NCBI RefSeq assembly: GCF_900169145.1
Contig: NZ_FXZD01000005.1
Span: forward strand, 124,001-188,000
DNA length: 64,000 bases
Reading direction: 5' to 3'
From: Brevibacterium antiquum CNRZ 918
GTDB lineage: Bacteria; Actinomycetota; Actinomycetes; Actinomycetales; Brevibacteriaceae
The notes beneath the pieces were generated by a model. It searched no databases. It worked only from the letters and a program-made list of their open reading frames with translations, and was not told the origin of the DNA. This document shows, one piece after another, positions 34,463 to 42,689 of the stretch; the first letter of the stretch is position 1; every line of letters starts with the position of its first letter. The position numbers and the translations under genes are program-made.

Positions 34463-35362
34463 GTGACCACCACTCCCGATACACGCCCAGAACCGACTCC
34501 GACCTCCTCCGTCAGCCTCGCCGTCGTCGGCAGCATCAACATCGACGTCACCGCAACCTCTCAGCGGCTGCCGCAGGCCGGAGAGACCGTCAGCGGCGGC
34601 GCCCTCACCCGAAGCGCCGGCGGAAAAGGCGCCAATCAGGCAGCCGCTGCTGCCCGTTTGGGAGCACGAACACGAATGATCGGAGCGGTCGGCGACGACT
34701 CCGACGGCACGGCGATGCTTACCTCCCTGCAGCGGGCAGGCGTCGACGTCAGCGGTGTGGGAACCTCGGCGGAGGCCACCGGTACGGCTGTGATCATGGT
34801 CGACGCCGCCGGGGAGAATCAGATCTCTGTCTGCGACGGAGCCAATGCCACAGTCACCGTCGATGGTGTGGACTTCGGAGCGGACGAGATTGTGCTCGCT
34901 CAGCTGGAGATTCCGCTGGCCACCGTCATCGCAGCCGCACGACGCTGCCGCGGGTTCTTCGCCCTCAACGCCGCCCCGGCCGCTCGACTGCCCCAGGAAC
35001 TCATCGAGCGTGCCGACCTCATCATCGTCAATGAGTCCGAGTTCGCACTCAACCCGGACCTGCGTGAAGCGCCCTTGGTAGCAGTGACCTACGGTGCGAA
35101 GGGAGCAGAGATTCTCCACCACGGTGAGCAGAGCGCCTTCGTCCCCGGGCTCAGCGCCGAGGTTGTGAGCACAGTGGGAGCCGGCGATGCCTTCTGTGCC
35201 GCGCTGACCATAGCACTGTGCTCTGGTACCTCCCACACAGAGGCCCTGCACACCGCGAATGCCGTCGGCGCTGCGGTCGTCGCCGATGCACAGGCCCAGC
35301 CGCAGTTGAAATCGATCACTGCATATTCCATAACCCGCCTGCCCCAAGTGATGTGGCCATAG
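34463..35362 (+). CDS. Ribokinase, PfkB family
   Basis: 299 residues. PfkB signature 1 in the Gly-rich GGKGANQAAAAARLGA; substrate-side SINIDVTA at the start and IGAVGDDSDGTAML. Signature 2 with the catalytic Asp reads VSTVGAGDAFCAAL. NESEFAL and the GAKGAEIL strand are as in ribokinases. Phosphorylates ribose (or a close pentose or nucleoside) with ATP, which fits ribose release by the divergent nucleoside hydrolase. GTG start; 37 nt after the GntR gene and probably co-transcribed. Confidence 0.87.
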   Translation: MTTTPDTRPEPTPTSSVSLAVVGSINIDVTATSQRLPQAGETVSGGALTRSAGGKGANQAAAAARLGARTRMIGAVGDDSDGTAMLTSLQRAGVDVSGVGTSAEATGTAVIMVDAAGENQISVCDGANATVTVDGVDFGADEIVLAQLEIPLATVIAAARRCRGFFALNAAPAARLPQELIERADLIIVNESEFALNPDLREAPLVAVTYGAKGAEILHHGEQSAFVPGLSAEVVSTVGAGDAFCAALTIALCSGTSHTEALHTANAVGAAVVADAQAQPQLKSITAYSITRLPQVMWP

Positions 35363-35414
35363 CCGGGGCGTAGACTGAGAGCCACTTCACAGGTGATTGC
35401 GAAAGGTGAACATC

Positions 35415-35600
35415 ATGCCGCTTGAAGACGGGATGCGCAAAGCCACCAAGAACCTCGACAAAGCGGCGGGAGCGGCTCCCACTTCGGATGTCGTACATGC
35501 CAATGACCCGGGCCAGCAGCACGGCGAGGATCACGACAAGGAAGAAGTAGTCAAGCAGAACGACGGCGAAGTCCCAGACGACGAGCCCGATGACGGCTGA
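35415..35600 (+). CDS. Small acidic hydrophilic protein
   Basis: 61 residues (MPLEDGMRKATKNLDKAAGA then Asp/Glu/His-rich to the end), no membrane segment, probably disordered. The start is chosen because GAAAGGTG lies 6 nt before ATG 35415. TAGACT at 35373-35378 may be its -10 element. No family recognised; could be a stress or nucleic acid/protein-shielding small protein. Converges on the SDR gene, 15 nt apart. Confidence 0.6.
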   Translation: MPLEDGMRKATKNLDKAAGAAPTSDVVHANDPGQQHGEDHDKEEVVKQNDGEVPDDEPDDG

Positions 35601-35615
35601 GCGTTCCGCACAGAT

Positions 35616-36374
35616 TCAGAACTGAATTCCTCGGGTCAATGCGCCATCGATCAAGAGGTTCGCACCAGTGGTTCGACTCGACAGTGGGCTGGATAGGAAG
35701 ACGACGCTCGCAGCTGTCTCTTCTGGAGTGCCCATACGCCCAGTGGGATTCAGACCCATCGCTTGCGCGAACAGTTCAGGATTGGACGATTCGATTCCTG
35801 GCCAGACTCCTTCCTCGTGATACGTGTTGCCTGGCGACACGGTATTGACCCTGATTCTCTTGTCCGCGAGGCTCAGCGCAAGCCCTGCCATGTAGCCGAT
35901 GATCGCGGTCTTCATCGTGCCATAGGGCCCGGAGGCGAAGTCAGCTTCTCGACCCGAGACACTCGAAATGGAGACCAGCGAGGCGACCTCGCTTTTCTCC
36001 AAATACGGAATCGCGAGTTTGGACAGATGCACTGTGCCCATCATGTCGACATTGAACGACTCGTACCAGTTCTCTTCTGTATCCGGAATCGCCAAGGCAC
36101 TGACACTGTTGACGACCATGTCGATTCCGCCGAACTCAGCGGCGGTTGCCTCAACCCAAGCCGACAGAGACGTCGCATCGCTGACATCCAGAACCGTGCC
36201 CACAGCTTTTCCGTCTCGGGCCAGAGCCTCTTCTGCCTCGGCGACTTCCGTGCCATTTCTGGCGCAGAACGCAACGTGGGCACCCTCTGCGAGGAACCTT
36301 TCCACTATGGCACGCCCAATACCGCGTGTACCACCGGTGACCATCGCCGTCTTTCCGCTGATTCCTAAGTCCAC
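35616..36374 (-). CDS. Short-chain dehydrogenase/reductase (SDR)
   Basis: 252 residues, classical SDR. Cofactor loop TGGTRGIGRAI, Asp after strand 3 in LDVSDATS, NVNAG-like VVNSVSALAI, catalytic Ser in VSISSVSGRE, Tyr and Lys in GPYGTMKTAIIGY, and a C-terminal GANLLIDGALTRGIQF. An NADP preference is suggested by Arg in CARNGTE. It follows the acetamidase gene by 32 nt on the same strand, so they may form an operon. Substrate unknown. Confidence 0.88.
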   Translation of the reverse strand: MDLGISGKTAMVTGGTRGIGRAIVERFLAEGAHVAFCARNGTEVAEAEEALARDGKAVGTVLDVSDATSLSAWVEATAAEFGGIDMVVNSVSALAIPDTEENWYESFNVDMMGTVHLSKLAIPYLEKSEVASLVSISSVSGREADFASGPYGTMKTAIIGYMAGLALSLADKRIRVNTVSPGNTYHEEGVWPGIESSNPELFAQAMGLNPTGRMGTPEETAASVVFLSSPLSSRTTGANLLIDGALTRGIQF

Positions 36375-36406
36375 AACTCGCCTTCTTTCTTCTTTGCTCT
36401 CATGAG

Positions 36407-37408
36407 CTAAACCAATGAACGTGCACGCCCTCGTAAGTCCGCGTGGAGCCCGTCGAACGCACTGCGCTCAGGCAGGAGGGACTTCGCGATCTTCGTCACG
36501 ACGCTGTAGTTGGTGTCGACGACATTGGCGACCGGGACGAGGGAGATCTGGGTGAGCAGCTGATAGGCGTCCATGGTCTCCAACCCGTAGAGCTCGCGAA
36601 GCCAGCGGATCATTTCGACCTGGGAGATTCTCCACGAGTCCTCCATCGGTCTCGAGGAGCCGACGACCATCCAATGACCGTCGTTCTCCAGCCGCGGCCA
36701 GGCTGGGCCGCCTCCCTTGATGAGGTCGACGATGATCGTCGAGTTCATCGCTCCCTCGACAGCTGTGCCGCACGCTTCGCCCTCGCCCTGGCGGTAGTGT
36801 CCGTCGCCGATGGAGAACATGGCGCCGTCGACGTTGACTCCGAAATAGGCAGTCGTGCCGACCTTCATCTCCGGAGTATCCATATTTCCGCCGTAGCGTT
36901 CGGGAGTCAACGACGAATACACCTCTCCACCTGCCGGCGCTACGCCGACGGTGCCGAGCATGGGCTCGAGAGGCAGCGCCAGTTCGAAGTCGCCCCTGCA
37001 CGTCTGAAATCCCACTGTCTGCGCGGCGGAATCGATCTCGTAGATCCAGACTCCTTCCGGCAGAGGCTCATGCAGGAGGTTGGTTCTGTCCGTTGCCGTC
37101 AGTCCGCCGAAGAACGGGATCATCGCAGAGGCTCCCCAGCCGCGGGCGGGAGTGAGATCGACGATGTGGATGGCCAGGGTGTCCCCTGGTTCAGCTCCTT
37201 CGACGTAGAACGGTCCCGTCTGCGGGTTCAGGAACCGGGGATCCAACTTCTCGCTGGGGATATCAGTGACAGATGTGATCGCATTGTTGAACGCATCCTC
37301 GGACCACAACCGCAGGGCAGTGCCAGGCTTGATCGTGGCGACAGGTTGAGAACCGCCAAAGGTGTAGACGAACTGGTCTCGCTCGGGAACAAAGTCGACA
37401 ACAGCCAT
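36407..37408 (-). CDS. Acetamidase/formamidase family protein
   Basis: 333 residues from ATG 37408 (MAVVDFVPERDQFVYTFGG); the open frame extends to 37483 but without family similarity. Motifs of the FmdA/AmdA family: LAIHIVDLTPARGWGAS, PFFGGLTATDRT, CRGDFELALPL, and VGTTAYFGVNVDGAMFSIGD followed by GEACGTAVEG. A zinc-dependent amidase that cleaves formamide, acetamide or similar to acid and ammonia. An ACGTG-N3-CACGT palindrome sits 11 nt upstream. A decayed relative is at 31040-31190. Confidence 0.87.
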   Translation of the reverse strand: MAVVDFVPERDQFVYTFGGSQPVATIKPGTALRLWSEDAFNNAITSVTDIPSEKLDPRFLNPQTGPFYVEGAEPGDTLAIHIVDLTPARGWGASAMIPFFGGLTATDRTNLLHEPLPEGVWIYEIDSAAQTVGFQTCRGDFELALPLEPMLGTVGVAPAGGEVYSSLTPERYGGNMDTPEMKVGTTAYFGVNVDGAMFSIGDGHYRQGEGEACGTAVEGAMNSTIIVDLIKGGGPAWPRLENDGHWMVVGSSRPMEDSWRISQVEMIRWLRELYGLETMDAYQLLTQISLVPVANVVDTNYSVVTKIAKSLLPERSAFDGLHADLRGRARSLV

Positions 37409-37418
37409 ACTCGATGCT

Positions 37419-37431
37419 ACGTGATACACGT
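37419..37431. promoter_or_regulatory. Palindrome ACGTGATACACGT upstream of the acetamidase
   Basis: Five-bp arms ACGTG/CACGT around ATA, ending 11 nt before the acetamidase ATG. A candidate operator; at this position a bound protein would block transcription or translation initiation. Confidence 0.35.
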
Positions 37432-37533
37432 CATAACGCCAATAGTGCCGATCGGCACGCTGTGTCGATATTTCAACTCCCATGATTCAGCCGTTTCCAC
37501 GTCGACACCTCGAAGCGACTAAACTCACCCTTG

Positions 37534-38298
37534 ATGGTTGTCGATTCGCGTATGGCGCCCGATGGTCCGACCGGCCTTCCCTCCGCTCGTGGCCGAATAC
37601 AGGCTCAGAGTCAGGGATGGCTTAATCGGGCAACCTCAATTTGGGCACTGGCACTCGGATTCGTCGTGTTGGCAATCATCGCCGCGGGACCCGTGCGGGT
37701 CTGGGACTACCAACTCAATCGACGTTGGCTCTACCTCTTCGACCCTGATTTGGTGTGGTTCGCACAGAATGTTCTGGATCGCATTGCCGGGCAGGCGGTC
37801 TGTACGCCGGTGTTGGCGGTTGTCGCTATTGTGCTCGCGCACAGGAGGCAGTCCTGGCGCCCGATCGGATTTGCGCTGGCAACCGAGGCGGCCTTCTTCA
37901 TCGGCATCGGAGGACTGAAGGTTCTGCTCGCCCGGCCAGCGATGACTCTGCACGATCCGAGATTCTTCCAAGGGGGTCTGCTCGAGCTCGGCGACCGTGG
38001 GATCAGTTTTCCCTCCGGACACTCCGCCGAGGCGGTCCTCATCTACGGCGCGGCCGTCTATCTCATCGCCAACTACAGTGGCGCATCCCGGCGGCTCGTA
38101 CGAGTTCTGTGCTGGGTCGTCATCGCGATCAGCGTGAACTCCGTGGTCGTCTCATTCCTCCTCGGGTGGCACTGGGCCACCGATCTCATCGGCGGCCTCA
38201 TCGCGGGCGGCTTGTTCCTGCGCATCCTGACCCAGTACGACACTCGTACGCGCTACCGGTGGAAACGTAGGGAGAGCTTCGCCGCAACATCACCGTGA
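37534..38298 (+). CDS. PAP2-family membrane phosphatase
   Basis: 254 residues, about six helices. The three phosphatase motifs are present: KVLLARPAM (KX6RP type), FPSGHSAEAV (PSGH) and GWHWATDLIGG (the HX3D part of motif 3; the first Ser-Arg is not conserved). Acts on lipid phosphates or pyrophosphates at the outer membrane leaflet, such as undecaprenyl pyrophosphate or phosphatidate. ATG 37534 is preceded by TAAACT at 37520-37525, 8 nt upstream, indicating a leaderless transcript; divergent from the acetamidase. Confidence 0.88.
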   Translation: MVVDSRMAPDGPTGLPSARGRIQAQSQGWLNRATSIWALALGFVVLAIIAAGPVRVWDYQLNRRWLYLFDPDLVWFAQNVLDRIAGQAVCTPVLAVVAIVLAHRRQSWRPIGFALATEAAFFIGIGGLKVLLARPAMTLHDPRFFQGGLLELGDRGISFPSGHSAEAVLIYGAAVYLIANYSGASRRLVRVLCWVVIAISVNSVVVSFLLGWHWATDLIGGLIAGGLFLRILTQYDTRTRYRWKRRESFAATSP

Positions 38299-39187
38299 TC
38301 CTTCACAGTTCGGCATGATTCCCCTCCTGGTCTTGGGGATCACCCATCGGGACAGACCCACCGGGCAGACGACCGATGGGCATCAGCTCGGAGAGAAACC
38401 GATCTTTGCTGAGCCTTGGCGAAGAATCCGTCCGGCTCCGACTATCTGGGAAGCCCGATTTCACTGTGTCGGCCAGACCTTCCCCATCCCGTCAATTCAG
38501 ATCGTGTCGTGACACGAGTTCAACCAATCGCCCTGGACGGTGCCATTCGCCTGAACAGTGCCACTCGACGTCGGATTGCCTGGCTTGAAAAGGAATGCGC
38601 CATGGATGTCATGCAGGGTGACGTTCCGTACCGGTTAGAGGAGAAATAGGAAGAGAGCAGCTGGGCAGGCGCTGTTTCTGCGGATTCCTTTTGTGTCAAC
38701 AACCTTTGCGTCAGTTCCACGGATGTTCGGGCCCTGGGACAAGAATCTCTGGGGTGGCTCTCCATCGATGAGGCAAGACAAGCAACGCCCCAACTCGCTG
38801 CCGGTGCGATCTGGCGTTTATCCCGCGTACTCGCCGTCGGTGAACCTATGCGGCTGGAGCCCGTGATGACTGCCCCAGCGAAGGCGCCACTCAATATCGC
38901 CGCCCATTGTGAGGTCTCCGATGTTTGGCTGGCTCCTCGAGCCTCAGTGCAGACGCCCGCTGACAGAGTCATTCGCCCGGGAACAATGCTCGCCTCCGGA
39001 ATGAACGGAACCTGGGTGTGATCAGCGCTGAGAATCCGGCGATCCGACGACGCCCGTGTCGCGGAGCGTGAGACAGACCGGATGACACCCCGTAGACCTT
39101 GGCCAACGTCAACAAAGCGCGCCACCACAGCAAGCCGATATCCCGGCCCTTTGCGGCGACGCGCTCGTCAGCTCAACTGTGAACTGA
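38299..39187. other. Gene-poor region, possibly decayed
   Basis: About 890 bp without a convincing gene. Both strands have open stretches (plus strand from about 38690 to 39021; minus strand across 38520-39128), but neither has a start with a ribosome site, a hydrophobic or domain pattern, or similarity I recognise. The plus-strand stretch around 38740-39020 has the more protein-like composition and could be the tail of a lost gene. Confidence 0.4.
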
Positions 39188-39370
39188 TCAGCAGCGTCCC
39201 GGCGGGTCGCTGGCGGGGAATGATTCGTCTTCCCATTCGTCGACCATCTTGTCGTCGTGCTCGTAACGAATCTGATCCGCTTCTGACCGTTGAACGGAAC
39301 TGCCGGTCGCCTCGGCGGGGGAGGTTGAGGACTCGTCCTGCCCGTTCTCTGGCTGATGATTCTCAGACAT
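39188..39370 (-). CDS. Small acidic protein with WEDESFPASDPPG motif
   Basis: 60 residues, hydrophilic. The C-terminal motif DEWEDESFPASDPPG is a recurrent ending of short actinobacterial and proteobacterial hypothetical proteins (stress-associated in some), so this is a real gene. Very strong ribosome site GAGGAGGT 6 nt before ATG 39370. Function unknown. Confidence 0.72.
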   Translation of the reverse strand: MSENHQPENGQDESSTSPAEATGSSVQRSEADQIRYEHDDKMVDEWEDESFPASDPPGRC

Positions 39371-39546
39371 GGCTGCACCTCCTCTCGGATATCAGTGCTC
39401 GAACCTGTTATCACCATCATGCGCGCTCAATCACCTTTCCGATACGGCAACCCCATGATTTTCGGGAACCATTTCGGACACAATCGCTACGACTGCGGCC
39501 CCGACCGCGAACCAACTCAAACGGCTGACACCCACACGCCCCAAGG

Positions 39547-39586
39547 ACGAAGCCCAGCACCAGCTCGTCCAGGTGCCGGGCTTCGT
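39547..39586 (-). terminator. Hairpin terminator of ectD
   Basis: ACGAAGCCCAGCACC (39547-39561) pairs with GGTGCCGGGCTTCGT (39572-39586) with a single mismatch around a 10-nt loop, directly after the ectoine hydroxylase stop. Confidence 0.7.
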
Positions 39587-39589
39587 CTC

Positions 39590-40495
39590 TTAAGAACCGG
39601 CCGGAGTGAAGTCCGTGCTGCCAGCGAACTCGGGGCGCGGCTTCGGTGCGGCGAAGGGTTCGACGCATGTGTTGTCCACCGAGTTGTAGACGATGAAGAT
39701 ATTCGACCTCGAATACGGGGTGATATTGCCGTTCGAAGCGTGCATGCAGTTGGAGTCGAACATGACCGCACCACCGGCGGGCCCCTCGAGGACGTCGATG
39801 CCGTAGTCATCGGCGAAATTGCTCAGCGTCTGCGGATCAGGCGTGCCCGCGCCCTGCATGACCAGTGACTTCTTGTAGTTGTCTTCCGGGGTGCCGCCGA
39901 CACAGCTGACGTAGCGCTGATGCGAACCGGGCATGATCATCAGCGGCCCGTTGAATGAGTAGTTGTCAGTCAGGGACAACGACAGACTCACCGCACGCGG
40001 TTCGGGCATGCCATCCTCGGCGTGCCAGGTTTCGAAGTCGGAGTGCCAGGAGAACTCCTTGCCCACAAACCCGGGCTTGTAGTTGATGCGACTCTGGTGG
40101 ATGTAGACCTCGGACCCCAGCAGCTGCTCCGCACGGGCGATGACCCGGGGGTCGTTGGCGATCTTGCGAAAGATCTCATTGCTGCGGTGGATGTCGAAGA
40201 TCGACCTGACCTCGTTGGACTTCGCCTCGACGATGGTGGCGTCATCGTCTTTGACCCTCGGGTCATTGGCCAGCCGGTGCAGCTCGGCCCGGAACGTCTC
40301 GAGCTCATCGGCGGTGATGAGCTCGTCGATGGTGAGATACCCCTTGTCGTCGTAATGCTGCAGCGACTTCGCATCGAACGGGCCCTGTTCGGCCGAATCG
40401 AAGGCGATCGGGCCCCTACGATCGAGGACTTCAGTCCTCTCGCCGGTACGAGTGGGGTAGAGATCCGTGGTTGTCGACGGTGAGAGTACTGTCAT
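39590..40495 (-). CDS. ectD: Ectoine hydroxylase
   Basis: 301 residues, non-haem Fe(II)/2-oxoglutarate dioxygenase that converts ectoine to 5-hydroxyectoine. The EctD signature is intact: FSWHSDFETWHAEDGMP supplies the first His and Asp iron ligands (near residues 147-149), and MFDSNCMHASNGN the distal His (near 248). YIHQSRINYKPGF with the substrate-binding residues and the SRSNIFIVYNS 2-oxoglutarate Arg/Ser are present. No ectA, ectB or ectC lies nearby; the gene stands alone with its own terminator. The cell must make ectoine elsewhere in the genome or take it up. Confidence 0.92.
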   Translation of the reverse strand: MTVLSPSTTTDLYPTRTGERTEVLDRRGPIAFDSAEQGPFDAKSLQHYDDKGYLTIDELITADELETFRAELHRLANDPRVKDDDATIVEAKSNEVRSIFDIHRSNEIFRKIANDPRVIARAEQLLGSEVYIHQSRINYKPGFVGKEFSWHSDFETWHAEDGMPEPRAVSLSLSLTDNYSFNGPLMIMPGSHQRYVSCVGGTPEDNYKKSLVMQGAGTPDPQTLSNFADDYGIDVLEGPAGGAVMFDSNCMHASNGNITPYSRSNIFIVYNSVDNTCVEPFAAPKPRPEFAGSTDFTPAGS

Positions 40496-40644
40496 TGTGC
40501 TTCCCTCCTCGGATAGTGCGGAAGCCTCGTCGCTCCGGAACTGATTCTGAGGGGAACAACAAGTTCATTCCGCTTGTGCCGCCACCGTAACAAGGGGATG
40601 CCTTCGGTCAAAGCCCGTGCCGCGGCGTCACATCCTCGCTGGCC

Positions 40645-42501
40645 TCACAGGCACGTGTCATCCAAGTTGGTGAAGGTTGACGGGCCACTCTCCACAAGGT
40701 CGAACCAAGGCCCGGTCTGCGGCAGCTCGTGAACGAAGAAGTAGCGGGCGGCAGCGATCTTCCCGCGCAGCAGCGCCGAGTCACCACGCGAGTGCACGGC
40801 GGCCTCGGCAGCCATGCCCTGCTGCAGCCACAGCCAGGCGATGACCGTATGTCCCACCGCTTCGAGGTAGGTCCACGCATTCTCCAGCGCATGAACCGGC
40901 TCAGCCGACTTCCACACGGCAGCAGTGACGGTCTCGACGCGGTCGATGGCCTCTGCCAGAGCACCGGATTCGGCGTTCCACGAGGCCCCAGCGGCCGCCT
41001 CGGCGAGGGTGGACCGCATCTCCTCCACGAGGATCTTCAGCCCCTCTCCCCCGGCCATGATGACCTTGCGGCCCAGAAGATCCTTGGCCTGGATGCCGTG
41101 TGTGCCTTCGTGGATCGGGTTGAGTCGGTTGTCACGGTAGAGCTGCTCGACGGCGTGGTCGCGGGTGTAGCCAGCCCCGCCGAGGACCTGAATCGCGTGG
41201 TCATTGGCCTTGAGACCCCACACGCTTGGCCAGGTCTTCACAATCGGGGTCAGCACGTCGAGGAGGAGCGCCGCGCGTGCACGGCCGGCCTCGGTGTCTG
41301 CGGTTTCGGATTCGTCGAGGAGCGTGGCCGCGTAGAGGATGAGACCGAGCCCTCCCTCGACGTAGCTCTTCGAAGACAGGAGCATGCGGCGGACATCGGC
41401 GTGTTCGATGATCGGCACCTGCGGGGAATCCTTGCCGCGGCCGTCATCGGAGCGGCCCTGGCGGCGTTCACGGGCATAGCGCAGGGCGTCGAGGTAACCG
41501 TGGTAGCCGAGCGCCACGGCTCCGGCGCCGACCCCGATGCGCGCCGAGTTCATCATGTGGAACATGTAGGACAAGCCCTTGCCGCGCTCCCCCACGAGGT
41601 AGCCGATGGCTCCGCCTGAACCCTCGGGTGTGTGCGTGCCCTCGCCGAAGTTGAGCAGCGTATTCGTGGTTCCACGCCAGCCCATCTTGTGATTGAGTCC
41701 CGAGAGCACGACATCATTGCGCTCGCCAAGGCTGCCATCGTTGTTGACGAGGTGTTTGGGGACGATGAAGAGGCTCAGCCCCTTGGTTCCCGGCACGTCA
41801 CCTTCAGCACGGGCGAGGACGAGGTGGACGATATTCTCGGACAGTTCGTGGTCGCCGCCGGAGATCCACATCTTCGTGCCGTGCACCCGGTAGGTGCCTT
41901 CATCTCCGCCAGGATCGGGAACGGCACGAGTGGTGACGTCGCCGAGTGAGGAGCCGATTTCTGGTTCGGACAGGCACATGGTCCCAAAGAATCGACCCTC
42001 GATTTCAGGGCGAACGAAGGTCTCGATCTGCTCTCTTGTCCCGTATTCCAGCAGCAGGCTCGCGTTGGCCATGGTCAGCATCGGGTAGCTCGAGGTCGCG
42101 ATGTTTGCCGATTGGAACCAGGTGAAGCAGGCCGTGGCCACGGTCTGGGGCAGCTGAATGCCTCCGACCTCTTCGTCCATGGTCGCCGACAGCAGCCCGA
42201 CGTCAGCGAATCGTTCAAGTGCGGTCTTGATCTCGGGGATAAGGGTGACGCTCTCACCGTCAAAGGTCGGTTCGTTGAGGTCTGACTTTCTGGCGTGCGG
42301 GGCGAAGTGCTCCTTGGCCAGCTCTTCACTGGCGGCCAGCACCGAGTCGAAGGTCTCGCGGGAGTGCCCGGCGAATCGTTCGCGCTCACAGAGCTTTTCA
42401 ACTCGCAGCCAATCGTAGAGGAGGAACTCGATGTCTGCTGGCGAGAGCAGGGAGTCGGTGGAGGCCGGGGGGACAGCATTGTCCAGGTTCTGATCATTCA
42501 C
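40645..42501 (-). CDS. Large acyl-CoA dehydrogenase (FadE5/DmdC-like)
   Basis: 618 residues, longer than ordinary acyl-CoA dehydrogenases because of an N-terminal and a C-terminal helical extension. FAD/substrate motifs: MCLSEPEIGSSLGDVTT, KMWISGGDHEL, and QVLGGAGYTRDHAVEQLYRD. The catalytic Glu is in NPIHEGTHGIQAKDLLGRK. Family members oxidise acyl-CoAs at the alpha-beta bond: long-chain fatty acyl-CoA (FadE5) or 3-methylmercaptopropionyl-CoA (DmdC). Which one applies here is not decidable by eye. Upstream of the ATG is the quasi-palindrome TAATTGATCGTTA, a possible repressor site. Confidence 0.88.
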   Translation of the reverse strand: MNDQNLDNAVPPASTDSLLSPADIEFLLYDWLRVEKLCERERFAGHSRETFDSVLAASEELAKEHFAPHARKSDLNEPTFDGESVTLIPEIKTALERFADVGLLSATMDEEVGGIQLPQTVATACFTWFQSANIATSSYPMLTMANASLLLEYGTREQIETFVRPEIEGRFFGTMCLSEPEIGSSLGDVTTRAVPDPGGDEGTYRVHGTKMWISGGDHELSENIVHLVLARAEGDVPGTKGLSLFIVPKHLVNNDGSLGERNDVVLSGLNHKMGWRGTTNTLLNFGEGTHTPEGSGGAIGYLVGERGKGLSYMFHMMNSARIGVGAGAVALGYHGYLDALRYARERRQGRSDDGRGKDSPQVPIIEHADVRRMLLSSKSYVEGGLGLILYAATLLDESETADTEAGRARAALLLDVLTPIVKTWPSVWGLKANDHAIQVLGGAGYTRDHAVEQLYRDNRLNPIHEGTHGIQAKDLLGRKVIMAGGEGLKILVEEMRSTLAEAAAGASWNAESGALAEAIDRVETVTAAVWKSAEPVHALENAWTYLEAVGHTVIAWLWLQQGMAAEAAVHSRGDSALLRGKIAAARYFFVHELPQTGPWFDLVESGPSTFTNLDDTCL

Positions 42502-42689
42502 GAAACCCAGTCTAAACTAATTGATCGTTAAGTATAGAGTGTTTCGGTCGCCGCTCTCACAGGCCGCTCTCACAGACATCTCTCGCAGAAGGGGACGGCG
42601 CAGCCGGCATTCGCTCAATCCTTTAGGATTTCCTGGGCAGTTCTCCCTGCTCTCATCGCACCCCGATACTCCCGGAAGGTTCTCGCTCT

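Noticed and set aside
38520..39128. A 202-codon minus-strand frame in the gene-poor region
   Set aside because: No ribosome site, Ser/Arg-rich shadow composition and no recognisable domain; the opposite strand is equally open.
39431..39535. A 34-codon minus-strand frame with one hydrophobic stretch (LSWFAVGAAVVAIVSEM)
   Set aside because: GTG start with only a weak upstream GGGG and position right after the ectD terminator; too little evidence for a gene.
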